From: Pantoea allii
Lineage (GTDB): Bacteria > Pseudomonadota > Gammaproteobacteria > Enterobacterales > Enterobacteriaceae
Assembly (NCBI RefSeq): GCF_002307475.1
Contig: NZ_NTMH01000047.1
Span: 42,234 to 106,233 of the forward strand
DNA: 64,000 nt
Direction: 5' to 3'
The stretch's first letter is position 1. Each line of letters starts with the position of its first letter. Shown here piece after piece: positions 34,279 to 42,396 of the stretch. The notes beneath the pieces were generated by a model. That model did not search any database and had not been told where the DNA came from. It worked only from the letters and a program-made list of their open reading frames with translations. A program made the translations under genes and the position numbers.

Positions 34279-35160
34279 ATGATTAATCTATTCACACAAC
34301 GCGCACGCCCTACCGTTATCCTGCTGGCGCTCGCGACCCCGCTTGCCGCACAGGCCAGCTTTGATGACGCCGCGTTGCAACGCGATATTCAACAGTTGGA
34401 ACAGACCGCAGGCGGAAGGCTGGGAGTGGCAGTGACGGACACCGCCGATGGCGCCGTTTTTACCTATCGTGGCAACACGCGTTTTCCGCTCTGCAGCACC
34501 AGCAAAGTTTTCGCCGTTGCGGCCATCCTGAAAAAGAGTGAAACCGCGAGCGGATTGCTTAATGAAAACGTCGCGATCCACAAAACCGATCTGGTTAATT
34601 ACAACCCGATAACTGAAAAACACGTCGGTGCCACAATGACGGTGGCTGAACTCAGCGCGGCTGCGCTGCAATACAGTGACAATGCGGCGATGAACAAACT
34701 GCTGACGCGCCTGGGTGGTCCGCAGAAGGTGACCCGTTTTGCGCGCAGCATTGGCGATACCACTTTTCGGCTCGATCGCACAGAACCGGATCTGAATACC
34801 GCCATCCCGGGTGATAAACGCGATACGACATCGCCTGCTGCCATGATGCAAAGCCTGCAAAAGCTGGTGCTGGGCAGTGCGCTGGCACCGGCGCAACGTC
34901 AGCAACTGAGCGACTGGATGAAAGGCAACACCACAGGGGCGAACAGCCTACGTGCCGGCCTGCCCGCTGACTGGACAGTTGCGGATAAAACCGGCAGCGG
35001 TGATTACGGCACCACCAACGATATCGCCGTTATCTGGCCACCGCATCATGCACCGCTGGTATTGGTCACCTATTACACCCAGCCCGACCCACATGCCGCT
35101 TCGCGCAAAGAAGTTCTGGCGGGCGCAGCGAAAATCATCGCTTCGGGTTATAGCCAATAA
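34279..35160 (+). CDS. bla: Class A extended-spectrum-type beta-lactamase (CTX-M/RAHN-like)
   Basis: A 293-residue secreted serine beta-lactamase. Signal peptide to about residue 26 (LLALATPLAAQA). Motifs: catalytic CSTSK with Ser73 in precursor numbering, the SDN loop in QYSDNAAM, the omega-loop Glu in RTEPDLNTAIPGD and KTGSGDYGTTND. Cys before the catalytic Ser and KTGSG are shared with CTX-M enzymes and their chromosomal relatives, pointing to good cephalosporin hydrolysis. The ATG at 34279 has GAGG upstream; one four codons earlier (34267) overlaps that site. Being beside an AmpR-like gene with ordinary base composition, it looks like a resident chromosomal gene. Confidence 0.95.
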   Translation: MINLFTQRARPTVILLALATPLAAQASFDDAALQRDIQQLEQTAGGRLGVAVTDTADGAVFTYRGNTRFPLCSTSKVFAVAAILKKSETASGLLNENVAIHKTDLVNYNPITEKHVGATMTVAELSAAALQYSDNAAMNKLLTRLGGPQKVTRFARSIGDTTFRLDRTEPDLNTAIPGDKRDTTSPAAMMQSLQKLVLGSALAPAQRQQLSDWMKGNTTGANSLRAGLPADWTVADKTGSGDYGTTNDIAVIWPPHHAPLVLVTYYTQPDPHAASRKEVLAGAAKIIASGYSQ

Positions 35161-35404
35161 CGGCCAGTAACCGGCAAGGACAGGAGACAACGACACCGAT
35201 GGCGGCGGTCTGCTGGACGCCCGCTGCGAATAAAGGGTTAGCAAGGAATGATCGTCACCCAAAATTGAGCAGTTGCTCAAGGACACTGAAATGCGCTATT
35301 TTTATCGCGTCCAGGCAGTCTGCCTGCGCTGACCTTCTCTTCTCATGCCGCGCCGTGGGTGCCGCAACGGAAGCGTTCTTTCTCGCTATGACAGGAAATG
35401 CATC

Positions 35405-36190
35405 ATGCGCCCGGCTTTTAATGCATTACAACGTGTCCGCTATCCTCGTGGGATGTTAACCGCGATGCTACTTGCCTTGAGCCTCGCGTCCGGCTTTAGC
35501 CTGGCGGACAATCATCCACTGAGAATCGCCATTTATCGTGGTGCGGCTGGCTGTGAAGGTTGTTCAGAAATGGTGATGAAAGCGCTACACGGCGTCGCGA
35601 TGCCGCTCAGCATTTCTTATATTGGCGAAAACGAAAAACAAACACTGAATGCTCAGAACCTGCGTCAGGTTGATCTTTATATCCAGCCCGGCGGAGGCCA
35701 GGATATTCCAGCGGCCTATGAAGCCCTGGGGGATGAGGGGGCAAAAGCCCTACGCGATTTTGTCCGCGATGGTAAAGGTTACCTCGGTCTGTGCATGGGT
35801 GCTTATCTGGCGGACAGTAACTGGCTGGGGCTGATCGCCTCGCCGCTTGATTCCGAAGCAGGACGTCCGGGATCGCAGATCGCCGATGAGGGTGATTACA
35901 CGATTCCTGTTAAGTGGAATGGCAGACAAGAGACATTCTATTATCAGGATGGCCCTTATCTTGTCGGCCATAAACCGCAGGACGGTTTTACCCCTGTGGC
36001 CTTTTATCGTAATGGTGATGTGGCGATGGCGCGTTATGCCTACGGAAAAGGGACGGTGGTGTTAACCGGACCTCATCCTGAAGCAGATGATCGCTGGACA
36101 GGTAAAGTCACTGACGAGACTTACACCTCACCCCAGCAAAAAATGACCCGTCTGCTGGCTTATTTCTCTCAGCAGCGCTCTGAGCGATAA
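35405..36190 (+). CDS. Exported BPL-N (glutamine amidotransferase-like) domain protein
   Basis: A 261-residue protein with an N-terminal signal segment (MLTAMLLALSLASGFSLADN near residues 17-36). The domain that follows has a class I GATase-like fold as in the N-terminal part of fungal biotin-protein ligases: IYRGAAGCEGCSEMV, IQPGGGQDI, and the nucleophile-elbow-like YLGLCMGAYLAD with Cys. GGDVAMARYAYGKGTVVLTG-type C-terminal sequence includes GPHPEADD. The function is unknown. The ATG at 35405 has AGGAA 7 bases upstream. It follows bla by 245 bases and may be independent. Confidence 0.75.
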   Translation: MRPAFNALQRVRYPRGMLTAMLLALSLASGFSLADNHPLRIAIYRGAAGCEGCSEMVMKALHGVAMPLSISYIGENEKQTLNAQNLRQVDLYIQPGGGQDIPAAYEALGDEGAKALRDFVRDGKGYLGLCMGAYLADSNWLGLIASPLDSEAGRPGSQIADEGDYTIPVKWNGRQETFYYQDGPYLVGHKPQDGFTPVAFYRNGDVAMARYAYGKGTVVLTGPHPEADDRWTGKVTDETYTSPQQKMTRLLAYFSQQRSER

Positions 36191-36404
36191 CGCTATCGGT
36201 GCCGTCAAAGCCTGATGACTGCGTAAAACCGGCAAGCGGTGTTGGTGACGTTACCGGGATGACAGGCTGTATAGCGCTGCGTAGTGGGATATGGTGGGAA
36301 AGCGGGCTGCGCAGGAGGCGGAGGATGAAACAGACAGCCTTGTTATTGAGCGTGAGCGTGCTTTTTACCGTCGCGCTGCCCGATCAGACAGCGCAATCTC
36401 ACCG

Positions 36405-36629
36405 TTATACGTCGCTGTCAGACTCCAGCGCATCCTGAATCGCATCGGCCAGATTGGCAATTTCGTTTGCCACCGCTTGCAGATCCCAGGCCGCTTTCGA
36501 GCCATTTGCTGACGTTGAGGCGCTGACTGACTCTTTTGCCACTGCCAGTGCCGCCGCAACCGCGACCGTACGTTTATGCTGTTCCTGCGTCATACCCGCA
36601 GGCGGCAGCGAGAAATAGTCGTTAACCAT
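36405..36629 (-). CDS. Small acidic helical protein, unknown
   Basis: A 74-residue protein I do not recognise. After a short N-terminus (VNDYFSLPPAGMTQEQHKR) it is an Ala-rich amphipathic helix pattern (TVAVAAALAVAKESVSAS and AVANEIANLADAIQDALE). This faintly resembles RebB-type filament proteins, but I do not make that call. Two in-frame ATGs are two codons apart; the second (36629) has AAGGA at proper spacing. The strand and composition are credible for a real gene. There is no operon partner. Confidence 0.5.
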   Translation of the reverse strand: MVNDYFSLPPAGMTQEQHKRTVAVAAALAVAKESVSASTSANGSKAAWDLQAVANEIANLADAIQDALESDSDV

Positions 36630-37309
36630 TATCATTTCCTTCTGATCCAAGAGGCGTAAACCTTAACGCCCTGCGGGTACAGAAGGAAGTGAATTATTGC
36701 ACCGCCGCCCACAAAGCCTGCTTTATGACCACAGGACGCAAAAATGCGGGCCTGACCGGTCGAGCGTTCATGCGCCGCTGACCATCGGTTGCTATTCTCT
36801 GCCGGGGCATCGTTATCCGGAAAATGGTCATACGCTGCCCGCGGGCCGTCATGCGGTGATGCCGACGTTGCGGTAGCCCACAGGACAGTAGCAACCGGCT
36901 TAAAGGCTCCCAACCCGATGCGTGCCCTGCCCAGTCCGGGACTTTTTCGTGCGTTCCTGACCAGAATTATACAGCTTATGCTGTACAAGTTTGCGCAGCC
37001 TTGTACAACCGAACGAAAAAAACAGGCGCAGGCAACACCATAAAAAACCCTTATAAATCATAATTAAATATCAAAAACAGTAGCAGAAAGCAGTGCAATC
37101 TCGGCCAGCAACTCATCCGACCAGCAGTTTTTTTTCGCAAAAAATTGTACAAAGTTAGTTTTTCTGTATAACTTTACGCCGTGATGTTAAATCACTTGTA
37201 ACGAAAGGTGCCTTGCACCGCATCTGAAGGTGAGTGGATTTCCACCTTCAGATGCAAAATTTTCTTCGCCACGGGCAGGAAAACGTCTTCTTCCGATTTT
37301 GAGGCTACC
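36630..37309. promoter_or_regulatory. Intergenic region with a promoter and two related inverted repeats upstream of the AriR-like gene
   Basis: About 680 bases without a supported gene. The promoter of the downstream gene is at 37145-37172: TTGTAC, 16-base spacer, TATAAC. It contains TACAA-N11-CTGTA and runs into TATAACTTTACGC exactly as at the ycgZ promoter. A second dyad is at 36982-37007. The AT-rich stretch at 37020-37080 is unassigned. Confidence 0.55.
36982..37007. promoter_or_regulatory. Perfect inverted repeat related to the ycgZ/AriR-like promoter dyads
   Basis: TGTACAAG (36982-36989) and CTTGTACA (37000-37007) are perfect 8-bp arms with a 10-base centre. The arms match those of the promoter-embedded repeats at 22175 and 37146, suggesting binding by the same dimeric regulator. 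On the minus strand a TATAAT lies beside it (about 36966-36971), so it could also control leftward transcription. Confidence 0.5.
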
Positions 37310-37567
37310 ATGCAAACGACAACGAATACTGAGTCTCAGATTTCTGAATATTTCATGAATGCGGGTGACACTTTCACCAGCGAAAAAGATGTGATTGCAG
37401 AGACCTGGTCAGAACTCGCTTCTTTTAAAGCGCACGTTTCTGAAAAAGATATGTTACTGGGTTTGATCCATAAACTGGAAAGTGAAACCGACGCGACCAA
37501 ACAGGATATCTATCGTCAGGCTCTGGAGAGCGTTCTTCAGCGTAAGCCGGGCGACGTTCGTTTTTAA
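37310..37567 (+). CDS. AriR-like small regulator (YmgB family)
   Basis: An 85-residue protein with the AriR/YmgB helical core: SQISEYFMNAGDTFTSEKDV, then HVSEKDMLLGLIHKLESETD and IYRQALESVL. In E. coli AriR is a small dimeric protein of the BluR-repressed operon influencing biofilm and acid resistance. GAGG precedes the ATG at 37310. Here it is monocistronic with its own terminator and a promoter closely related to that of ycgZ, 15 kb away. Confidence 0.78.
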   Translation: MQTTTNTESQISEYFMNAGDTFTSEKDVIAETWSELASFKAHVSEKDMLLGLIHKLESETDATKQDIYRQALESVLQRKPGDVRF

Positions 37568-37625
37568 TTTTGTTGTGATGATGACACGCTACTTAGCAAG
37601 GATGCTTTACCTTCCCTAAAAATTT

Positions 37626-37650
37626 GCCCCTGATTCAGGGGCTTTTTTTT
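37626..37650 (+). terminator. Terminator of the AriR-like gene
   Basis: GCCCCTGA-TTC-AGGGGC hairpin followed by eight T, 59 bases after the stop, just before the convergent endonuclease gene. Confidence 0.92.
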
Positions 37651-37661
37651 GCCTGCGCGCC

Positions 37662-38630
37662 TCAGGCGATCAGGTTTTGACGTCTTCCCCAATCGTACAG
37701 CTGCTCACGCGCCAGGTTTTTCATTTTCACCTCACACATGATGTCGAAATCGCTGAATGACAATGCCCAGGCGTTGAGCGTGGGATTGAAATAGTAATCG
37801 GAATGGGCACGAAGCTTTGTTTTCGGCACGGTCAGGGCGTGCTGATCTGGAAAGCCCTCGGTGGGGATAATCCCCTCTTGCGAAATGGAGTAGTGCAGCA
37901 CCGGTCTGACGCCGCGCCAGGAATCAACAATCCGCGCAATACGTGCATCGTCCGCCCGGATAAACTGGTTCTCTTTGACCCAGTGATGATGGATATCCAG
38001 CACCACCGGACACAGCGCCCCTGCCTGCAACACATCGTCCAGTGAACACGAAATTTCGTCGTTTTCTACCGTCAGCATCAAGCGCGCTTCAGGACTGAGG
38101 CGCTGAAACGCCTGTTTAAACCCGTCAAACCCGAGTTTGCCATTCATATGAATGTTGATTTTAAAGTCCTGAAAGGTTTTGCCGTACCCCATCAAACAGG
38201 CGCACAACGCATGGTATTCCACATCCTCTAACGCGCGTGAAACGACATCAGGATTGTCCGACGCCAGCACGCTGTACTGTCCCGGATGGAATGACAGCCG
38301 GATATGATGCGCCCGCGCCAGCTCACCGCAGCGGGCAAACAACGGATACAGCTCAGGCAGAAACGCCGCAAATAACGGCTTTGCTTCAGGTACGGTATAC
38401 AACGGCAGTAAATCGCTGCCAATCCGCATCATTCTTAACGCGTCCGGGAGTACGGCAATGGCTTCCAGCGTTAAATACAGGTTCTGCAAATTGGTCTTCG
38501 AAATCTCATAAATGAGCGCCGTGCGTTGCGCCTCATCCAGGCTGAGAAAACGGGTTCGCGTGGTCGCGCGAAAGGGGAAATACTGCTTGCCCTCTTCGTT
38601 TAAATACTTACATGCAAAGCCTAATTTCAT
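37662..38630 (-). CDS. uvsE: UV damage endonuclease (UVDE/UvsE family)
   Basis: A 322-residue TIM-barrel endonuclease that nicks 5' to UV photoproducts, giving excision repair independent of UvrABC. The start is MKLGFACKYLNEEGKQY. Metal-site segments: RLSFHPGQYSVLASDNPDV (His), INIHMNGKLGFDGF (His), LTVENDE (Glu) and VVLDIHHHWV (Asp/His). AGGAG precedes the ATG at 38630; longer upstream frames are rejected. The family is common in Bacillus and some fungi and patchy in enterobacteria. It sits within a stress-protection block. Confidence 0.92.
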   Translation of the reverse strand: MKLGFACKYLNEEGKQYFPFRATTRTRFLSLDEAQRTALIYEISKTNLQNLYLTLEAIAVLPDALRMMRIGSDLLPLYTVPEAKPLFAAFLPELYPLFARCGELARAHHIRLSFHPGQYSVLASDNPDVVSRALEDVEYHALCACLMGYGKTFQDFKINIHMNGKLGFDGFKQAFQRLSPEARLMLTVENDEISCSLDDVLQAGALCPVVLDIHHHWVKENQFIRADDARIARIVDSWRGVRPVLHYSISQEGIIPTEGFPDQHALTVPKTKLRAHSDYYFNPTLNAWALSFSDFDIMCEVKMKNLAREQLYDWGRRQNLIA

Positions 38631-38959
38631 AAACACTCCTGAACAGTATCCAGAAAGTGTAACAGCTAATTTTAAAATCGCCATTAAGGCCAGCACTATC
38701 AATAAGTTAAACGCTAACTTTATGAATAATCCCTGATTAATACCTTTGTTGTAACGGGTCGCGTATAACGGCAACGCGCGCTACCTGCCCCGCTTCCCCG
38801 GCGCGCACAGCTTATCCCCTGATTTTACAAGTAATAACCGCAACATCTCGTCACCGAATAATGGGTTTCAGGGTGGCATAATTTCGTATCAGAACTAAAC
38901 TTAGCGCTGTGACTAGCTAGTCCTTCTTATCTAAGGAACCCTGATATGAGGTCTTGTCT
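38631..38959. promoter_or_regulatory. Divergent promoter region of uvsE and the KGG gene
   Basis: About 330 bases between divergent genes. No coding potential is evident. It probably carries stationary-phase type promoters for both, but I could not identify one with certainty. Confidence 0.4.
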
Positions 38960-39136
38960 ATGACACAACAGAAATACAGAGGTGGTGCCGGTAATTTTGC
39001 CAACGATCCAGACCGAGCCAGTGAAGCTGGCAGTGCAGGAGGCAAAGCCAGCGGAGGTAATTTCAAAAACGATCCTGAAAGAGCCAGGGAGGCCGGTCGG
39101 AAAGGAGGCAAAAAAAGCCGTCGCACTTCTAAGTAG
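38960..39136 (+). CDS. KGG (con-10/YciG-like) general stress peptide
   Basis: A 58-residue hydrophilic protein made of two repeats of the KGG motif: GGAGNFANDPDRASEAGSAG, then GGNFKNDPERAREAGRKGG. It ends in a basic tail (KKSRRTSK). E. coli YciG and fungal Con-10 are relatives; they are stress- and stationary-phase-induced and intrinsically disordered. The start MTQQKYRGG is standard. A 43-codon frame with a strong ribosome-binding site follows 34 bases later. Confidence 0.92.
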   Translation: MTQQKYRGGAGNFANDPDRASEAGSAGGKASGGNFKNDPERAREAGRKGGKKSRRTSK

Positions 39137-39170
39137 TTCTGAGTAAGGCGCCTTAAGGAGGTAGTACGCC

Positions 39171-39302
39171 ATGGACTGGCGATTTTTATCCCCTCTCACC
39201 CCTGCATTTTTATTCCCGTTCACCCTTTCCAGTAATGCTTTTTACGCCTTATCCATCGTCGCTTATTTCCGCTTCGCTTTGAGGATAATAAGCGTAGCGT
39301 GA
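39171..39302 (+). CDS. Candidate 43-residue hydrophobic small protein
   Basis: ATG at 39171 is preceded by a near-perfect AAGGAGGT (39154-39161). The product begins MDWRFLSPLTPAFLFPF and continues with a hydrophobic stretch (AFYALSIVAYFRFALRIISVA) able to span a membrane. It is positioned as the second gene after the KGG peptide. I know no family for it. The strong Shine-Dalgarno sequence is the main evidence. Confidence 0.45.
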   Translation: MDWRFLSPLTPAFLFPFTLSSNAFYALSIVAYFRFALRIISVA

Positions 39303-39661
39303 GAGGAAAAAACGCCGCTTATTTTTAGCAAAACGTAATAAACCTGAGCGGAACGATTTTCAGAAAATACCTGGGTTATAAAAAAAAACTGGCTGTAATC
39401 ACCCAGGCGACAGCAAAGTGAGATAAAAATCAACCCATTGAATAAGATAGAAATATCACATTGCCGTCGCGCTTAAAATAAGCATTTAGTTTCGCTATTA
39501 AATTGTTTTTCCGCTGATTGAAAATCACTAAAAACAGGAGGAATATCGCCTGCTCTTTATTTAACCGCAACGATTAATCGCAATATTTATAAGCTTATTA
39601 ATTAAGTTGTTCTATATTTACTGGCACCTCAAGTAGTAAAAAAAAGCTGGAGCAATGTGTT
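39303..39661. promoter_or_regulatory. katE upstream region
   Basis: About 360 AT-rich bases with no gene. katE is RpoS-dependent in E. coli, so a sigma-S promoter is expected here; I could not pick it out with certainty. An AGGAGG-like string at 39537-39543 has no start codon after it. GGAGC at 39650-39654 serves katE. Confidence 0.4.
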
Positions 39662-41926
39662 ATGTCGAATGAAAAAAAGAATAATCCCCTGAGTCATCGG
39701 GCCCCCACGACCGGCCCGGAATCATCACAGCCCGGACTGGGCTCACTGGCTCCTAAAGATGGTTCACATCAGCCACCAGCCGAACCGACACCGCCGGGTA
39801 AGAAACCCACGGCACCAGGCAGTCTTAAAGCCCCCGATACCCACAGCAGCAAACTCGATCAGTTAGCAGCGAACCGTAAAGATGGAACGGGCAGCCCGCT
39901 TACCACCAATCAGGGCACCCGTATTGCAGACGACCAGAACTCGTTACGCGCCGGTGCGCGTGGGCCGACGCTGCTTGAAGATTTCATCATGCGGGAGAAA
40001 ATCACCCATTTTGACCATGAGCGAATTCCGGAACGTATCGTTCATGCGCGAGGCTCGGCGGCACACGGCTATTTCCAACCTTACTGCTCAATGAAGGACG
40101 TGACCAAGGCCCATTTCCTGAGCGAGCCAGAGCAGATTACACCGGTGTTTGTGCGCTTCTCCACGGTTCAGGGCGGCGCGGGTTCAGCGGATACGGTGCG
40201 TGATATCCGTGGCTTTGCCACCAAGTTCTACACCGATGAAGGCGTTTTCGACTTAGTGGGTAATAACACGCCGGTGTTTTTTATTCAGGACGCCCACAAA
40301 TTCCCCGACTTTGTGCATGCGGTGAAACCCGAGCCACACAATGAAATTCCACAGGGCCAAAGTGCTCATGACACCTTTTGGGATTATGTGTCGCTACAAC
40401 CTGAAACCCTGCACAACGTGATCTGGGCAATGTCTGACCGCGGTATTCCGCGCAGCTATCGCACAATGGAAGGCTTTGGTATTCACACCTTCCGTCTGAT
40501 TAACGATGAAGGCAAAGCCACGTTTGTTCGCTTCCACTGGAAACCACTGGCAGGTAAAGCCTCGCTGCTGTGGGACGAATCGCAGAAGCTGACCGGGCGC
40601 GATCCTGACTTCCACCGTCGCGATCTGTGGGAAGCGATTGAAGCGGGTGACTTTCCGGAATTCGAGCTTGGCCTGCAGCTGATCCCGGAAGAGGATGAGT
40701 TCAAGTTCGACTTCGATATTCTGGATGCCACCAAGCTGATTCCTGAAGCGCTGGTCCCTGTCGTGCGGGTCGGTAAAATGGTGCTGAATCGCAATCCGGA
40801 TAACTTCTTTGCAGAAACAGAGCAGGTTGCGTTCCACCCGGGCCATATCGTACCGGGGCTCGACTTTTCCAACGATCCTCTGCTTCAGGGCCGACTGTTC
40901 TCCTACACCGATACGCAAATCAGTCGCCTCGGTGGTCCTAACTTCCATGAGATCCCGATTAACCGCCCGGTTTGCCCATATCACAACTTTCAGCGCCAGG
41001 GCATGCACCGGATGGATATTGACACCAATCCGGCCAACTATGAGCCCAACTCGATTAACGATAACTGGCCTCGCGAAACACCGCCTGCGGCAAAAGGTGG
41101 CGGGTTCGAGAGCTATCAGGAACGAGTTGAGGGGCATAAAGTCCGTGAACGCAGTCCATCCTTTGGCGAATATTATTCTCAACCTCGCCTGTTCTGGAAC
41201 AGTCAGACCGAGATCGAACAGCAGCACATCATTGGCGCGTACTCTTTCGAGCTGAGTAAAGTCGCCCGTCCTTATATTCGCGAGCGCGTGCTTGACCATC
41301 TGCTGCGCATTGATGTCAAACTGGCGCAAGGTGTGGCAGCCAATCTGGGTATTGGCCTTAGCGACGAACAGCTGAATACCGCTGCGCCAAAAGACGTGAA
41401 TGGTCTGCAGAAAGATGACAGCCTGAGCCTGTATGCGATTCCGGATGGTGACATCAAAGGTCGTCAGGTGGCGCTGCTGTTGAGCGAAGGCGTGAAGGCC
41501 GAGGACGTGTTGCACATCCTGCAGCACCTGAAAGCCGCAGGCGTGCATACCAAACTGCTGGCGGCGCATATGGGCCAGGTCAGCGCCGACGACGGTTCTC
41601 TGTTACCCATCGATGCGACGTTCAACGGTCTCCCTTCACTGACCTTCGATGCCGTAATGGTACCCGATGGTAACATTGACGCGCTGCTGAAAAGCGGTGA
41701 CGCGCGCTACTTCCTGCTGGAAGCCTACAAGCATCTGAAAGTCATCGGCCTGAGTGGCGACGCACGTCGCTTTAAAGCCCAGTTTGATCTGGATGAAAAC
41801 CAGCAAGAAGAAGGCATTGTGGAAGCCGATAATGCTGAAATTGCGCTGATGAATGATTTTACGGCCGCCATGGCAGAACATCGCGTCTGGTCGCGCAGTC
41901 AAAAAGCACAGACCATTCCGGCCTGA
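39662..41926 (+). CDS. katE: Catalase HPII (KatE)
   Basis: A 754-residue large-subunit catalase (753 in E. coli). A Pro-rich N-terminal extension (1-90) precedes the catalase core. Catalytic His128 (RIPERIVHARG), Asn201 (LVGNNTPVFF) and heme ligand Tyr415 (RLFSYTDTQ) fall at exactly the E. coli positions. His392, which cross-links to Tyr415 in HPII, is also present. The C-terminal flavodoxin/GATase-like domain starts around residue 600 (KGRQVALLLSEGV). It protects stationary or dry cells from peroxide. It is placed beside the trehalose genes, as in other stress blocks. Confidence 0.97.
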   Translation: MSNEKKNNPLSHRAPTTGPESSQPGLGSLAPKDGSHQPPAEPTPPGKKPTAPGSLKAPDTHSSKLDQLAANRKDGTGSPLTTNQGTRIADDQNSLRAGARGPTLLEDFIMREKITHFDHERIPERIVHARGSAAHGYFQPYCSMKDVTKAHFLSEPEQITPVFVRFSTVQGGAGSADTVRDIRGFATKFYTDEGVFDLVGNNTPVFFIQDAHKFPDFVHAVKPEPHNEIPQGQSAHDTFWDYVSLQPETLHNVIWAMSDRGIPRSYRTMEGFGIHTFRLINDEGKATFVRFHWKPLAGKASLLWDESQKLTGRDPDFHRRDLWEAIEAGDFPEFELGLQLIPEEDEFKFDFDILDATKLIPEALVPVVRVGKMVLNRNPDNFFAETEQVAFHPGHIVPGLDFSNDPLLQGRLFSYTDTQISRLGGPNFHEIPINRPVCPYHNFQRQGMHRMDIDTNPANYEPNSINDNWPRETPPAAKGGGFESYQERVEGHKVRERSPSFGEYYSQPRLFWNSQTEIEQQHIIGAYSFELSKVARPYIRERVLDHLLRIDVKLAQGVAANLGIGLSDEQLNTAAPKDVNGLQKDDSLSLYAIPDGDIKGRQVALLLSEGVKAEDVLHILQHLKAAGVHTKLLAAHMGQVSADDGSLLPIDATFNGLPSLTFDAVMVPDGNIDALLKSGDARYFLLEAYKHLKVIGLSGDARRFKAQFDLDENQQEEGIVEADNAEIALMNDFTAAMAEHRVWSRSQKAQTIPA

Positions 41927-42007
41927 TCCTGGTTCCAGCCATTCCGATCGGGGTGGCTGGAGCACGGGGCGCACGGGTGTCACACCTGCCCTTTCTGTTT
42001 TCCCTGC

Positions 42008-42035
42008 AAAACCGCTGCTTTCAGCGGTTTTTTTC
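42008..42035 (+). terminator. Terminator of katE
   Basis: AAACCGCTG/CAGCGGTTT hairpin with a CTTT loop, followed by TTTTCTG, about 80 bases after the katE stop. Confidence 0.85.
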
Positions 42036-42396
42036 TGCAAAAGCCCTGGTGTTTATCTGATTTACCGCAGACAGCAGCAGAAGGATGTCGGGGTGATCGG
42101 ACAACCCGGTCATATAGAAGGGGAAAAAAGGTGCGCTGTTCATTGTGCACCGCGACCGTAAATGCCGCAGCGTAGTCTATGATTACTTGTTGAGAGTCGT
42201 GTGAAGCAGGCGCTGCCGGGTGCCTGAAGCGGTATTACACATAACATTTTCTGAATAATGGCGCTGGTTAAGGCTGTTAAGGCGTACCGACCTCCTGGGC
42301 GCTGAATCTCGCTGACATACCTTTGAACTCGCCTCATCGGCTTAACGATAGCGCGAGGATGTTTATTGCGTACTTTCTGGTTAACGAGGCAACGGA
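42036..42396. promoter_or_regulatory. Intergenic region before treZ
   Basis: About 360 bases without a gene, holding the promoter of the treZ-treY-glgX operon. No specific element could be assigned. GAGG at 42387-42390 is the probable treZ ribosome-binding site. Confidence 0.4.

Noticed and set aside
36325..36438. A 37-residue signal-peptide-like frame with AGGAGG upstream
   Set aside because: The start of the product is hydrophobic (MKQTALLLSVSVLFTVALP), but it runs into the convergent gene at 36405 and the spacing is ambiguous. I could not support it beyond chance.
36405..36629. RebB-family (refractile body) protein
   Set aside because: Only a general Ala-rich amphipathic resemblance; no clear signature, and no other reb genes nearby.
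36632..36988. A 118-residue minus-strand frame
   Set aside because: It overlaps the putative regulatory dyad, has low-complexity composition and no ribosome-binding site.
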